NCBI GenBank assembly: GCA_030263805.2
Contig: CP136010.1
Location: 1,937,001 to 2,001,000 of the forward strand
DNA: 64,000 nucleotides
Origin: Pseudomonas sp. FeN3W
GTDB lineage: Bacteria; Pseudomonadota; Gammaproteobacteria; Pseudomonadales; Pseudomonadaceae
Reading direction: 5' to 3'
The notes under the pieces were generated by a model. It did no database searches. It saw nothing but the letters and a program-made list of their open reading frames with translations, and was not told the DNA's origin. Shown here in pieces: positions 49,372 to 60,944 of this stretch. The translations under genes and the position numbers were made by a program. Position 1 is the first letter of the stretch; the number at the start of each line of letters is the position of its first letter.

Positions 49372-50710
49372 GGCGTGGCGCCCCCGACAGGTGCAGCGCG
49401 ATGAGGCCGGCGCTCTGCTGCTCCAGCAACTGGATCAGCGCCTTGCTGCGGCTAGCCAGCAGGCTGTGCAGGAACAGCAGCGGGATGGCGACCACCAGGC
49501 CCAGCACCGTGGTCACCAGCGCCTGGGAGATACCGTCGGCCATCAGCCGCGAGTCGCCGCCACCGCTCTGGGTGATGGCCTGGAAGGTGATGATCATGCC
49601 GGTCACGGTACCGAGCAGGCCGAGCAGCGGCGCCACGGCGGCGAGCAGCTTGAGCAGTGGCTGGCCGCGTTCCAGTGGAGGGGTTTCCTGGAGGATCGCC
49701 TCGTCGAGCTTGAGCTCGAGGGTCTCCAGATCCGACAGCTGAGGCTTCGGCCCCAGCACGCCGATGATGCGCCCGAGCGGATTGTCGTCGCGCGGCTGGT
49801 TCAGTTCGCGCATCTGGCTGCCCACCTTGCGACCGACGCCACCCAGATACACCATGCGCCAGATCGCCAGCAGCAGGCCGATGGCACCGAGCACCAGAAT
49901 CACGCCACCCACCAGACCGCCTTGTTTGACGCGATCCCACAGATCAGGCTGGCGTTGCAACTGGGCGATCAGCGTGCCGCGACTCGGATCCACCGGCAAT
50001 GTGGCCAGCGCATCGGAGCTGCTCAGATAGTCTTCGATCAGCCCCTGACCGGACGGCTGGCGTGTCGGCACCAGCAACTCGCCGGCATCGGCGTCGTAAC
50101 GCAGGAACGCCTCGTCGGTGAATGCGGAGAAGCTGCCTACACGCAGCACCGGCTGCTCGCTACGCGCACCGTCGGTACCCACCACCGGCAGCTGCACGCG
50201 TTCCACCCGGCCGCTGGCGGCCAGATCTTCCAGCAGGGTCATCCAGAATGCGTCCAGATCCTCGGCCGACGGCAGCTCGCGGCTTTCCGCCAGGCTGCGC
50301 AGCTGGGTCAGGCGCTCGGGGTACTGGGCATTGAGCAGGCTGTCCTGCCACTGGCCAGCGATGTCACCTGCACTCTGGCGCACGACGCCGAACAGCTCAC
50401 CCAGATGGCCAACACGCTGCGCCAGGAGTTTTTCCTGCTCCGCCAGCTCGGCCTCCTGGCGATCGAAATCGGCCTTCAGGCGTTCGGCCTCGGCCTTCTG
50501 CTCGGCCAGTGCGGCACGGGCACGGGAAAGCAGTTGCTGCTGCTCGCCACGATCGCGCACGAAGGCCTGCTCGCGGGCCTGCATGGCGCTGACCTCGGCG
50601 GCACGATCGCTGCGAATGCGCTCGAGCAGCTGGTCGGGGCTGAGCGGTTCTGCCGAATGAGCCGTGAGAGGCAACAGCGCGACAAGAAAGAGGGAAAACA
50701 GACGGCTCAT
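49364..50710 (-). CDS. TtpC-like MotA/TolQ/ExbB proton channel family protein
   Basis: A 448-residue precursor with a signal peptide (MSRLFSLFLVALLPLTAHS). A long periplasmic coiled-coil part follows (residues 25-110, many EQ/KA heptads). A TM lies near 275, and a C-terminal ExbB-type core (LLKLLAAVAPLLGLLGTVTG, ISQALVTTVLGLVVAIPLLF) completes it. This is the architecture of Vibrio TtpC, needed for TonB2 function. It overlaps the DUF3450 gene by ATGA. Confidence 0.9.
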   Translation of the reverse strand: MSRLFSLFLVALLPLTAHSAEPLSPDQLLERIRSDRAAEVSAMQAREQAFVRDRGEQQQLLSRARAALAEQKAEAERLKADFDRQEAELAEQEKLLAQRVGHLGELFGVVRQSAGDIAGQWQDSLLNAQYPERLTQLRSLAESRELPSAEDLDAFWMTLLEDLAASGRVERVQLPVVGTDGARSEQPVLRVGSFSAFTDEAFLRYDADAGELLVPTRQPSGQGLIEDYLSSSDALATLPVDPSRGTLIAQLQRQPDLWDRVKQGGLVGGVILVLGAIGLLLAIWRMVYLGGVGRKVGSQMRELNQPRDDNPLGRIIGVLGPKPQLSDLETLELKLDEAILQETPPLERGQPLLKLLAAVAPLLGLLGTVTGMIITFQAITQSGGGDSRLMADGISQALVTTVLGLVVAIPLLFLHSLLASRSKALIQLLEQQSAGLIALHLSGAPRRD

Positions 50711-51492
50711 TGCGCGGCCTCCTCGGCCAGGGTCTTCACGGGCAATTGCAGGTAGGCCGGAGCCTGTTGCTGACGGGCGATGGCGATGGCCTGCGTCAGC
50801 GGGCGGCGGGCGCTGCCGTCGAGCACTTCCCAGGCGCGCGTCTGCGGATTCCACCAGCCGCTCTCGTGAGCATCGAGGGTCTGGTAATAGAGCATCACTC
50901 GGCCGAGCCGCAGGAATTCGACGCTGCGTGACTCGGCGTCGCCCGGCAGCTCGCCACGCCAGGCTTCCAATGTGCGACCGTAGTCGCTTTCGATCTGATA
51001 GGCCTCGAGGATGCGCCGGTACTTTTCCGCCAGGCTGACGTCAGCGCGTGGCAGCAGGTCCTGCAGGCCGGCCAGGCGGTCGGCACGCTCATCGGGGAGG
51101 AACGGCAGATCGGCCGCGATGAACTCACCCAGCACGTCGACCATGCGGCTCATCTGCGGCGTCACGGCTTCCTGGGTGCGTTCGATGCTGTCCAGCTGGC
51201 GCTGAAAGCCCACCAGCTCCTTGTTCTGCGCTGCGGTCAGCGCCTGCAACTGCTTGTTGTAGGCCTTCAGCGCTTCGGTCTGCTGCAAAGCACTGCGGTA
51301 CTCGTTGAGCATCTCGCGGGTGGCGTCATCGAGCTGGTCGATCCGTGCCTGCGAAGCCTTCGCCTCGGCAGACAAACGCTCGCTCTCATCCAGCGCAGCG
51401 TCCAGCGGTGCCGCAGACAGCGACCCGGCATAAAGCTGAAGACAGCATGGCAGCACGGCAACCGCCAACAGGCGGGAAAAGAACGAAGGCAT
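50707..51492 (-). CDS. DUF3450 periplasmic coiled-coil protein
   Basis: A 261-residue precursor with a signal peptide ending near SLSAAP and a DUF3450 coiled-coil/helical domain (SEAKASQARIDQLDDATREML, YNKQLQALTAAQNKELVGFQRQ). It is the first gene of the TonB2-type operon. It probably interacts with the coiled coil of the TtpC-like protein. The function is not established. A Fur-box-like site lies 35 bp upstream. Confidence 0.88.
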   Translation of the reverse strand: MPSFFSRLLAVAVLPCCLQLYAGSLSAAPLDAALDESERLSAEAKASQARIDQLDDATREMLNEYRSALQQTEALKAYNKQLQALTAAQNKELVGFQRQLDSIERTQEAVTPQMSRMVDVLGEFIAADLPFLPDERADRLAGLQDLLPRADVSLAEKYRRILEAYQIESDYGRTLEAWRGELPGDAESRSVEFLRLGRVMLYYQTLDAHESGWWNPQTRAWEVLDGSARRPLTQAIAIARQQQAPAYLQLPVKTLAEEAAQ

Positions 51493-51526
51493 TGAAGGGT
51501 CCTTGCAGACGGTCGTTAACTCAAAA

Positions 51527-51542
51527 GAGAAACATTATCATC
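51527..51542 (-). promoter_or_regulatory. Fur-box-like site before the TonB2 operon
   Basis: GAGAAACATTATC (plus strand) agrees with the Fur 7-1-7 core GATAATNATTATC at 10 of 12 defined positions. It lies in the 5' region of the DUF3450-TonB operon, so iron-responsive control is likely. Confidence 0.45.
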
Positions 51543-51599
51543 TGTGAGTTGACGCAAAGCAACCCAGGCGTTTCGTCGCAGTCGAGCAGGCATTTTTCA

Positions 51600-51613
51600 T
51601 TGAGCTGGATCAA
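51600..51613 (+). promoter_or_regulatory. Anr/FNR box upstream of ompW
   Basis: TTGAG-CTGG-ATCAA matches the FNR/Anr consensus TTGAT-N4-ATCAA at 9 of 10 defined positions. It lies about 70 bp upstream of the ompW ATG, consistent with a class II site near -41.5. OmpW-type porins (OprG) are known Anr targets in pseudomonads. Confidence 0.65.
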
Positions 51614-51676
51614 AAAGCCCCAGCGCTCAATCCCTACCATGGCGCTCAATCGCATTCCAACAAACGGAGCATCATC

Positions 51677-52354
51677 ATGCGCAAGACCCTGTTCACCGCT
51701 TCCGCGCTGGCCCTGGCGCTGGCCGCCCCCTTCGCCCAGGCTTTCGAAGCCGGGGACATCATCGTTCGCGCTGGTGCGGTTACCGTTGATCCGCGTGAAG
51801 ATAGCAGCTCTATCTCTACCGCAGTGACCGGCCCAATTGCGGGCACGAAGGCCACACTCGACAGCGATACTCAGCTTGGCCTCAACTTCGCCTACATGGT
51901 CACCGACAAGGTAGGGATCGAACTGCTGGCCGCTACACCATTCAGCCACGACGTTGGCGTGAAAGGCCTTGGCGCACCGCTGGACGGTAAGTTCGGAACC
52001 ATCAAACACCTGCCGCCGACCCTGAGCGTTATCTACTACCCGCTGGATAAAACGTCGGCGTTTCAACCGTATGTTGGGGCCGGCATAAACTACACATGGT
52101 TCTTCGACGACAAGCTGAGCAGCCAGGCTGAGGGCAATGGTTTCAACGGCTTGGACCTGAAAGACTCTTGGGGCCTGGCTGCACAAGTAGGCATGGATTA
52201 CATGCTCACAGACAACATCATGCTCAACGCCCAGGTTCGCTATATCGACATCGATACTGAAGCGACTTCCAATCATGCCGCACTGGGCAAAGTCAAAGTC
52301 GACGTAGACGTAGACCCCTTCGTCTATATGGTCGGTCTCGGCTACAAGTTCTGA
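51677..52354 (+). CDS. ompW: OmpW family outer membrane protein
   Basis: A 225-residue precursor with a signal peptide (MRKTLFTASALALALAAPFAQA). It is an 8-strand OmpW barrel: GDIIVRAGAVTVDP, LGLNFAYMVTDKVGIELLAA, TPFSHDV, LPPTLSVIYYP, PYVGAGINYTWFF, and a terminal phenylalanine in MVGLGYKF. OmpW proteins pass small hydrophobic molecules. The ribosome binding site is CGGAG. An Anr box upstream suggests induction under low oxygen. Confidence 0.93.
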   Translation: MRKTLFTASALALALAAPFAQAFEAGDIIVRAGAVTVDPREDSSSISTAVTGPIAGTKATLDSDTQLGLNFAYMVTDKVGIELLAATPFSHDVGVKGLGAPLDGKFGTIKHLPPTLSVIYYPLDKTSAFQPYVGAGINYTWFFDDKLSSQAEGNGFNGLDLKDSWGLAAQVGMDYMLTDNIMLNAQVRYIDIDTEATSNHAALGKVKVDVDVDPFVYMVGLGYKF

Positions 52355-52386
52355 CGACACCGGCATTCGCCGAATCGCAGCCAAGC

Positions 52387-52415
52387 AAAAGGCGCCAAGG
52401 GCGCCTTTTGTGTTT
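52387..52415 (+). terminator. Rho-independent terminator after ompW
   Basis: AAAAGGCGCC-AAG-GGCGCCTTTT hairpin followed by GTGTTTT. It is nearly symmetric, so it may also serve the convergent epimerase gene. Confidence 0.85.
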
Positions 52416-52426
52416 TCCGCTTGCGC

Positions 52427-53356
52427 TTATTTGCCCAGCAACCGGGCCAGCCCCTCGCGCATGCCGGTCGGCGGCTCCGGCAGACGATAGCGCTGCAGCA
52501 GCCGAGCATTGTTCGCCCGTGAATGACGAATATCCCCCGGCCGCGCCGCCTGATAGCTCACCTCGGGGAGCCCGCCCAATACGTCACCGATGGCCGCAAG
52601 CAGCTGATTCAGCGACGTAGCCTGGTTCAGCCCGACGTTCACCGCACCCTCCACCGCCTCGGGCGCCTCCAAAGCTTGCACCAGCACCTCGACCAGATCG
52701 GCCACATAGAGGAAATCTCGTGTCTGCTCACCATCGCCGAACACCGCGATCGGCAGCCCCTTCTGCGCCCGCTCGGTGAAGATGCTGATCACCCCGGAAT
52801 AGGGCGACGACGGATCCTGCCGCGGCCCGAAAATGTTGAAGAAGCGGAAGATCACCGGCTCCAGCCCATGCTGGCGCCGATAGAAATCCAGGTAGTGCTC
52901 GCTGGCCAGCTTGTCCACCGCGTAGGGTGTCAGGGGCGCCTTCGGTGTTTCCTCATCGATAGCATGGCCTTCACCATTGTTGCCGTAGACCGCCGCGCTC
53001 GAGGCGAACAGCACACGTTTCACACCTGCCTCGCGCATCGCCTCGCACAGATTGAGCGTGCCGATCAGGTTGCTCTGATGAGTAGCGAACGGATCATCCA
53101 CCGACGCCTGCACCGACGCCACCGCAGCCAGATGCACCACCGCCCGACACCCCTGCACCGCACGACGCACGCAGCCGGCGTCTGCCACATCGCCGACAAT
53201 CAGCTCGACGCGTGGATTCTGTGGAAGGTTCTCGCGCTTGCCGGTCGAGAGGTTGTCCAGCACACGAACGGCATAGCCGCGCGCCAGCAACGCGTCGACC
53301 AGGTTCGAGCCAATGAACCCGGCACCACCGGTGACCAGGATAGGCGCATCAGCCAT
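52427..53356 (-). CDS. NAD-dependent epimerase/dehydratase (nucleotide-sugar)
   Basis: A 309-residue extended SDR. The cofactor site is VTGGAGFIGSNLVD, with LDNLSTGKRENL, VVHLAAVASVQ, the catalytic FASSAAVYG and YAVDKLASEHYL (YxxxK), and RFFNIFGPRQDP. It is of the UDP-glucose/UDP-GlcNAc 4-epimerase type, acting on a nucleotide sugar for surface polysaccharide. It overlaps the RmlD-like gene by 8 nt, downstream of ssb. The exact substrate is not deducible. Confidence 0.9.
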   Translation of the reverse strand: MADAPILVTGGAGFIGSNLVDALLARGYAVRVLDNLSTGKRENLPQNPRVELIVGDVADAGCVRRAVQGCRAVVHLAAVASVQASVDDPFATHQSNLIGTLNLCEAMREAGVKRVLFASSAAVYGNNGEGHAIDEETPKAPLTPYAVDKLASEHYLDFYRRQHGLEPVIFRFFNIFGPRQDPSSPYSGVISIFTERAQKGLPIAVFGDGEQTRDFLYVADLVEVLVQALEAPEAVEGAVNVGLNQATSLNQLLAAIGDVLGGLPEVSYQAARPGDIRHSRANNARLLQRYRLPEPPTGMREGLARLLGK

Positions 53357-54233
53357 GACGGTAGTAACGCTCCAGCAGGCTCGGCAATCCCGTGCGCCAG
53401 GCGCGCGGCTTGATGCCGAAAGTGGTGAAAATCTTCTTGCAGGCGAGTACACCATGCTGCGGCTCGGCTGCGGCGTCCGAACAGGCGGCATGAGCAACGG
53501 CCGTCAGGTTCGCCGTTGTCACATCGCGGTACTTCCCGGCCTCGCCGAGCAGCGCCTGGGCGACCAGCAATGGGGTGGAAGCTTCATGTCCGCCGTAGTG
53601 ATAGGTACCCCACAGTGGAGCCTGGCAGTCGAGCTGCTTCAACACCGCGAGGATCACACGCGCAGCATCGTCGACAGGCGTCGGATTGCCACGTCGGTCA
53701 TCCGCCAGCAAGATCGGTTCACTCTGCTCGAGTCGCTGTAGCACGCGCCCTAGAACACCGTCCCGGCTGTCGTCGAGCAACCAGCCGAAACGCAGCAAGA
53801 CATGGCGCGGGCATAGCGACCGCACACTTTGCTCGATGCGCCAGAGCGCCCTGCCCCGTGCATCCAGCGGCGACACCTCGTCCTTTTCGCTGTAGGCCGT
53901 AGTACGGGCACCATCGAATACCCGATAGCTCGATGGCTGCAACAGGACGAAATCATGGTGCTGACAGAGCTCGGCGAGGCGCTCGACCGCGCGCTCCTGT
54001 GCTTCAAGCGCTGGCTCGTTGGGCTGCCCGCTCTGGAACCAGTCGTAATAGTAGGCGAGGTTGACCACGACATCCGGGCGGTTGTCGTCGAGCAACTTGG
54101 TAAGACTGGCGGCATCCCAGCCCTGAGCGGGCGGCCGCGGCGCGAGAAAGCCGATGTCTTCCTCGGCGCCGAGGCGGATGAGCGCCTGGCCCAGGGCATT
54201 GCCGCCGCCCAACAGCATCAGGCGCATTCGCAT
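53349..54233 (-). CDS. RmlD-like SDR family sugar-nucleotide reductase
   Basis: A 294-residue SDR with an N-terminal glycine motif (LLGGGNALGQALIRLG), DVVVNLAYYYDWFQS, and a central SSYRVFDGARTTAYSEKDEVSP like the RmlD family. It resembles dTDP-4-dehydrorhamnose reductases, but the classical YxxxK is not obvious, so catalytic activity is uncertain. It lies 10 bp after ssb and overlaps the epimerase gene; it probably acts with it on a nucleotide sugar. Confidence 0.78.
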   Translation of the reverse strand: MRMRLMLLGGGNALGQALIRLGAEEDIGFLAPRPPAQGWDAASLTKLLDDNRPDVVVNLAYYYDWFQSGQPNEPALEAQERAVERLAELCQHHDFVLLQPSSYRVFDGARTTAYSEKDEVSPLDARGRALWRIEQSVRSLCPRHVLLRFGWLLDDSRDGVLGRVLQRLEQSEPILLADDRRGNPTPVDDAARVILAVLKQLDCQAPLWGTYHYGGHEASTPLLVAQALLGEAGKYRDVTTANLTAVAHAACSDAAAEPQHGVLACKKIFTTFGIKPRAWRTGLPSLLERYYRHG

Positions 54234-54243
54234 TCAGATAACT

Positions 54244-54738
54244 CTAGAAGGGGATGTCGTCGTCGAAGCTGTCATAGTCCGGTGCCGGCTGCTGCCGTGC
54301 AGCGGGCTGCTGCGGCTGGGCCTGCTGACGCGGCGCCTGCTGCGGCTCGCGCTGCTGCGGACGGGCTTGACGCGGGGCATCGTCGGAGCTGCCACCACGG
54401 CCACCGAGCAGCTGCATGGTGCCGTTCATGTCGACGACGATTTCGGTGGTGTAGCGCTTGACGCCGTCCTTCTCCCACTCGCGGGTCTGCAGGCGGCCCT
54501 CGATGTAGCACTGCGAACCCTTGCGCAGGTATTCGCCGGCGATCTCGGCGACCTTGCCGAACAGCACTACGCGGTGCCACTCGGTGCGCTCCTGAAGCTG
54601 ACCGGTCTGCTTGTCCTTCCAGCTATCGGTGGTTGCCAGCGTGATGTTGGTCACCGCATTGCCATTGGGCATGTAGCGGGTTTCCGGGTCGCCGCCGACA
54701 TTGCCGATCAAGATGACTTTATTCACCCCTCTGGCCAT
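54244..54738 (-). CDS. ssb: Single-stranded DNA-binding protein
   Basis: 164 residues. The N-terminal OB fold is MARGVNKVILIGNVGGDPE, TNITLATTDSWKDKQTG, WHRVVLFGKVAEIAGEYLRKG. A Gln/Pro-rich linker and the conserved acidic tip DSFDDDIPF, which recruits repair proteins, complete it. It lies downstream of an MFS gene and close to uvrA, as in P. aeruginosa. Confidence 0.97.
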   Translation of the reverse strand: MARGVNKVILIGNVGGDPETRYMPNGNAVTNITLATTDSWKDKQTGQLQERTEWHRVVLFGKVAEIAGEYLRKGSQCYIEGRLQTREWEKDGVKRYTTEIVVDMNGTMQLLGGRGGSSDDAPRQARPQQREPQQAPRQQAQPQQPAARQQPAPDYDSFDDDIPF

Positions 54739-54781
54739 GGGTAACTCCTCATTGGAACATTGAATTGGATGGGTTCACCGA

Positions 54782-54798
54782 TGGCAGTTGTACTGCCA
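54782..54798. promoter_or_regulatory. Palindrome upstream of ssb
   Basis: TGGCAGT-TGT-ACTGCCA is a perfect 7-bp-arm dyad in the 157-bp gap between the MFS gene and ssb. It does not fit the LexA consensus. It may be a weak terminator or an operator; nothing else is seen in the gap. Confidence 0.35.
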
Positions 54799-54895
54799 GC
54801 AAAGCCGATGACCGCGAATCTTACCTCAGCCACCCTTGACGGCCAACCGACGCACTTTCAAGTTGCGCCGCATTAGGCAGCTGCGATCAGGCGCT

Positions 54896-56263
54896 TCAGG
54901 CAACCAGGCGATCAAGAGCCTCACGATCCAGTTGCTGCGTATCGACCTTGATATAAGCCGCCGCCTCGTCGGTGACGATGAGCACGTCGCTCACGCCTGC
55001 GACTTCCAGCAGCTCACGCCCAAGCCCGGCGTTGGCCAGCGCTCCGGCCGACAGCGGCAAGCGCAGGCTGGTTACATAAGGCGGCTCGCGCATGCTGAAG
55101 GCCACCACGAACCACAGCGCACACAGCGCAGCGCAGCCGGCGAACACCAGCGCCAGGCCACCCTGCTGATAGAGCATGCCGCCCAGCACGCCACCGAGAC
55201 CGGCACCGAGGAACTGACTGGTGGAATAGACGCCCATCGCGGTGCCCTTGCCGCCGGCCGGCGCGACCTTGCTGATCAATGAAGGCAGCGACGCTTCCAG
55301 CAGATTGAACGCAATGAAGAAACCCACCATGCCGACGACCAGCATCCACAAGCCATTACCGAACCACCAGAAGAACAGCTCGCAGAGCAGCAGCGCCACA
55401 ACCGCCCCGAGCAGCACGCGACGCATCTGGCGCTTCTTCTCGCCGTAGATGATGAAGGGAATCATGCCGAAGAAACCGACCAGCAGTGCGGTGAGATACA
55501 CCCACCAGTGCTCCTCCTTGGGCAACGCACCCTGCTCCACCAGCGCCAGCGGCAAAGCGACGAAGCTGGCCATCAGAATCGCGTGCAACGCCAGAATGCT
55601 GAAATCCAGACGCAGCAGATCAGGATGGCGCAGCGTCAGGCCGAGGGCCTGCTTGGCGACGCCCGACTCACGGTGGCGCACATGCGCCTGGGCCTTGGGC
55701 AGCAACGCGACGATGACGCCGCCAAGCAAAGCCATGCCGGCAGTTACCCAGAACAGCCCGGACAGGCCGAACGCGCGGGTCAGCAACGGCCCGACGATCA
55801 TCGCCACAGCGAACGAGAACCCGATGCTCACGCCGATCAGCGCCATCGCCTTGGTCCGATGCTGTTCGCGGGTGAGGTCCGATAGCAGCGCCATGACCGC
55901 CGCAGAAATCGCCCCGGCGCCTTGCAGAATGCGCCCGGCAACGACGCCCCAGATGCTGTCCGACATCGCCGCCAACACCGCTCCAGCGGCGAAGATCAGC
56001 AGGCCGAAATAGATGATCGGCAAGCGGCCGATACGATCGGAAAGGATACCGAAGGGAATTTGCAGCAGCGCCTGGGTCAAACCATAGGCACCTATCGCAA
56101 GGCCGATAAGGGTCGGCGTAGCGCCTTCCAGGTCCATGCCGTAGGTTGCCAGCACGGGCAAAACCATGAACATGCCGAGCATGCGAAAAGCGAAAACCAG
56201 AGCCAGCCCGGAAGCTGCGCGTGTTTCGCTGGCGCTCATGCGCTCGCTGTAGGGGTCCTGCAT
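54896..56263 (-). CDS. MFS transporter, YajR-like
   Basis: 455 residues with 12 predicted TM helices. The MFS signature GILSDRIGRLPIIYFG is in the loop between TM2 and TM3. A C-terminal ferredoxin-like domain follows (LLEVAGVSDVLIVTDEAAAYIKVDTQQLD), as in E. coli YajR. It is likely a drug or metabolite exporter with unknown substrate. It is transcribed divergently from uvrA and lies upstream of ssb. An alternative start is Met9. Confidence 0.9.
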   Translation of the reverse strand: MQDPYSERMSASETRAASGLALVFAFRMLGMFMVLPVLATYGMDLEGATPTLIGLAIGAYGLTQALLQIPFGILSDRIGRLPIIYFGLLIFAAGAVLAAMSDSIWGVVAGRILQGAGAISAAVMALLSDLTREQHRTKAMALIGVSIGFSFAVAMIVGPLLTRAFGLSGLFWVTAGMALLGGVIVALLPKAQAHVRHRESGVAKQALGLTLRHPDLLRLDFSILALHAILMASFVALPLALVEQGALPKEEHWWVYLTALLVGFFGMIPFIIYGEKKRQMRRVLLGAVVALLLCELFFWWFGNGLWMLVVGMVGFFIAFNLLEASLPSLISKVAPAGGKGTAMGVYSTSQFLGAGLGGVLGGMLYQQGGLALVFAGCAALCALWFVVAFSMREPPYVTSLRLPLSAGALANAGLGRELLEVAGVSDVLIVTDEAAAYIKVDTQQLDREALDRLVA

Positions 56264-56333
56264 GGAGGGTCTCGCTTGTATGAACCGGCGGCGATTCTAG
56301 CAGCCCTACCCTGTTCGGCACAGGCGCGCGGTT

Positions 56334-56363
56334 TTGCCGCGACCATCACCCCGGCCGTATACT
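56334..56363 (+). promoter_or_regulatory. Sigma-70 promoter of uvrA
   Basis: TTGCCG, an 18-bp spacer, and TATACT give a good -35/-10 pair. The -10 ends 32 bp before the TTG start of uvrA. Confidence 0.55.
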
Positions 56364-56394
56364 TTCGGGTTTCCGCCCGCCACGCGAGGCTGTT

Positions 56395-59241
<2,847 letters not shown>

Positions 59242-59256
59242 GCGTGCTGAAAAACG

Positions 59257-59286
59257 AAAGCCCGCAGCATGCTGCGGGCTTTTTTC
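59257..59286. terminator. Bidirectional terminator between uvrA and katA
   Basis: A 26-bp perfect palindrome (arms AAAGCCCGCAGCA) is followed by TTTTTT on the plus strand and by a T-rich run on the minus strand. The genes converge here. Confidence 0.9.
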
Positions 59287-59299
59287 TGGCGATGCTGGA

Positions 59300-60760
59300 T
59301 CAGGCCAGGGCTTCTTCCAGCGGAATGTCCAGGGCCTTGGCGATGCCGCCGCCATAGGCCGGATCGGCCAGGTAGCAGTGCTTGATGTGGCGCAGCTTGA
59401 TGTGGCGCTCCACACCCGTCATGGCCCTGGCAGTGTTCTCGAACAGACGCTGCTGTTCGTCGGTCTGCATCAGGCGGAACAGGTTGCCCGGCTGGGTGAA
59501 GTAGTCGGCGTCGTCGGCACGAAAATCGTAACGATCCGCCGCGCCATCCAGCGCCAGCGGCGGCTCGCTGAAGTCCGGCTGCTCACGCCACTCGCCATAG
59601 GTGTTCGGCTCGTAGTGCAGGCGACCGCCCTGGTTGCCATCCACGCGCATGGCGCCATCGCGGTGGTAGCTGTGCACCGGGCAGCGCGGCGCGTTCACCG
59701 GGATCTGGTGGTGGTTCACGCCCAGGCGGTAGCGCTGCGCATCGCCGTAGGAGAACAGCCGCCCCTGCAGCATGCGGTCCGGCGAGAAGCTGATACCGGG
59801 CACCACGTTGGCGGGGGTGAACGCCGCCTGCTCGACATCCTGGAAGTAGTTGTCCGGATTGCGGTTCAGCTCGTAGTAGCCGACCTCGATCAGCGGGTAG
59901 TCGGCGTGCGGCCAGACCTTGGTCAGGTCGAACGGATGGTACGGCACCTTGGCCGCGTCGGCTTCCGGCATCACCTGCACGTACATCGTCCAGCGCGGAT
60001 ATTCGCCTCGCTCGATCGCCTCGAACAGATCGCGCTGCGAGCTTTCACGGTCGCTGGCGACGATCGCTGCGGCCTCGGCATCGGTCAGGTTCTTGATGCC
60101 CTGCTGGGTGCGGAAGTGGAACTTGACCCAGTAGCGCTCGTTGCTCGGACTGATGAAGCTGTAGGTGTGCGAGCCAAAGCCGTGCATATGCCGATAGGAC
60201 GCCGGAATACCGCGATCGCCCATGACGTAGGTGATCTGGTGCAGCGCCTCGGGCAGGCCGGTCCAGAAGTCCCAGTTGTTGTTGGCACTGCGCATGTTGG
60301 TGCGCGGGTCGCGCTTTACCGCGTGGTTGAGGTCGGGGAACTTCAGCGGGTCGCGGAAGAAGAACACCGGCGTGTTGTTGCCGACCATGTCCCAGTTGCC
60401 TTCCTCGGTGTAGAACTTCAGGGCGTAACCGCGGATGTCACGCTCGGCATCAGCGGCGCCACGCTCTCCGGCCACGGTGGAGAAACGGGCGAACAGCGGG
60501 GTGCGCTTGCCGATCTCGGAGAACAGCTTGGCCTTGGTGTAGCGGGTGATGTCGCGGGTCACGACGAACTCACCGAAGGCACCGGAGCCCTTGGCATGCA
60601 TGCGCCGCTCCGGAATGACCTCCCGGTCGAAATGCGCCAGCTTCTCCAGGAACCACACATCCTGCAGCAGCATCGGCCCGCGGCGACCCGCGGTCATCGA
60701 ATTCTGGTTTTCGGATACCGGCGCACCGGCAACGGTAGTGAGCTTGGGCTTGTCAGTCAT
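59300..60760 (-). CDS. katA: Monofunctional heme catalase (small-subunit type)
   Basis: A 486-residue catalase. The distal histidine is in ERRMHAKGSGAFG, the asparagine in MVGNNTPVFFFRD, and the proximal heme tyrosine in RLFSYGDAQRYRLG. The MHGFGSHTYS and YPLIEVGYYELNRNPDN segments are typical. The start at 60760 with AAGGAG is preferred over an upstream in-frame ATG. It decomposes H2O2. It lies downstream of rplQ as in P. aeruginosa, but without the bfrA gene found there. Confidence 0.95.
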   Translation of the reverse strand: MTDKPKLTTVAGAPVSENQNSMTAGRRGPMLLQDVWFLEKLAHFDREVIPERRMHAKGSGAFGEFVVTRDITRYTKAKLFSEIGKRTPLFARFSTVAGERGAADAERDIRGYALKFYTEEGNWDMVGNNTPVFFFRDPLKFPDLNHAVKRDPRTNMRSANNNWDFWTGLPEALHQITYVMGDRGIPASYRHMHGFGSHTYSFISPSNERYWVKFHFRTQQGIKNLTDAEAAAIVASDRESSQRDLFEAIERGEYPRWTMYVQVMPEADAAKVPYHPFDLTKVWPHADYPLIEVGYYELNRNPDNYFQDVEQAAFTPANVVPGISFSPDRMLQGRLFSYGDAQRYRLGVNHHQIPVNAPRCPVHSYHRDGAMRVDGNQGGRLHYEPNTYGEWREQPDFSEPPLALDGAADRYDFRADDADYFTQPGNLFRLMQTDEQQRLFENTARAMTGVERHIKLRHIKHCYLADPAYGGGIAKALDIPLEEALA

Positions 60761-60901
60761 GGCTGCATCTCCTTGGCCATTCAACATTTCCAGGGACGGT
60801 AGTGGTCACCTGCTGGTTGAATGCCATCATAGGAATCAAGCGCAACGCCGACTAATGATGAAGGTCAACGCTTTCGATAGAGCAAATCTTTCAGGCATAA
60901 A

Positions 60902-60931
60902 AAAACCGAGCCCTGGGGCTCGGTTTTCTTC
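60902..60931 (-). terminator. Rho-independent terminator of the alpha operon (after rplQ)
   Basis: AAAACCGAGCC and GGCTCGGTTTT pair around a short loop. On the minus strand a T-run (TTTTTTTATGCC) follows, which suits termination after rplQ. Confidence 0.88.
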
Positions 60932-60944
60932 GACAGCGCCAAAC

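Noticed and set aside
56310..56330. CCTGTTCGGCACAGG considered as a LexA (SOS) box for uvrA
   Set aside because: The spacing is CTGT-N5-ACAG; LexA needs CTGT-N8-ACAG. Kept only as a small palindrome.
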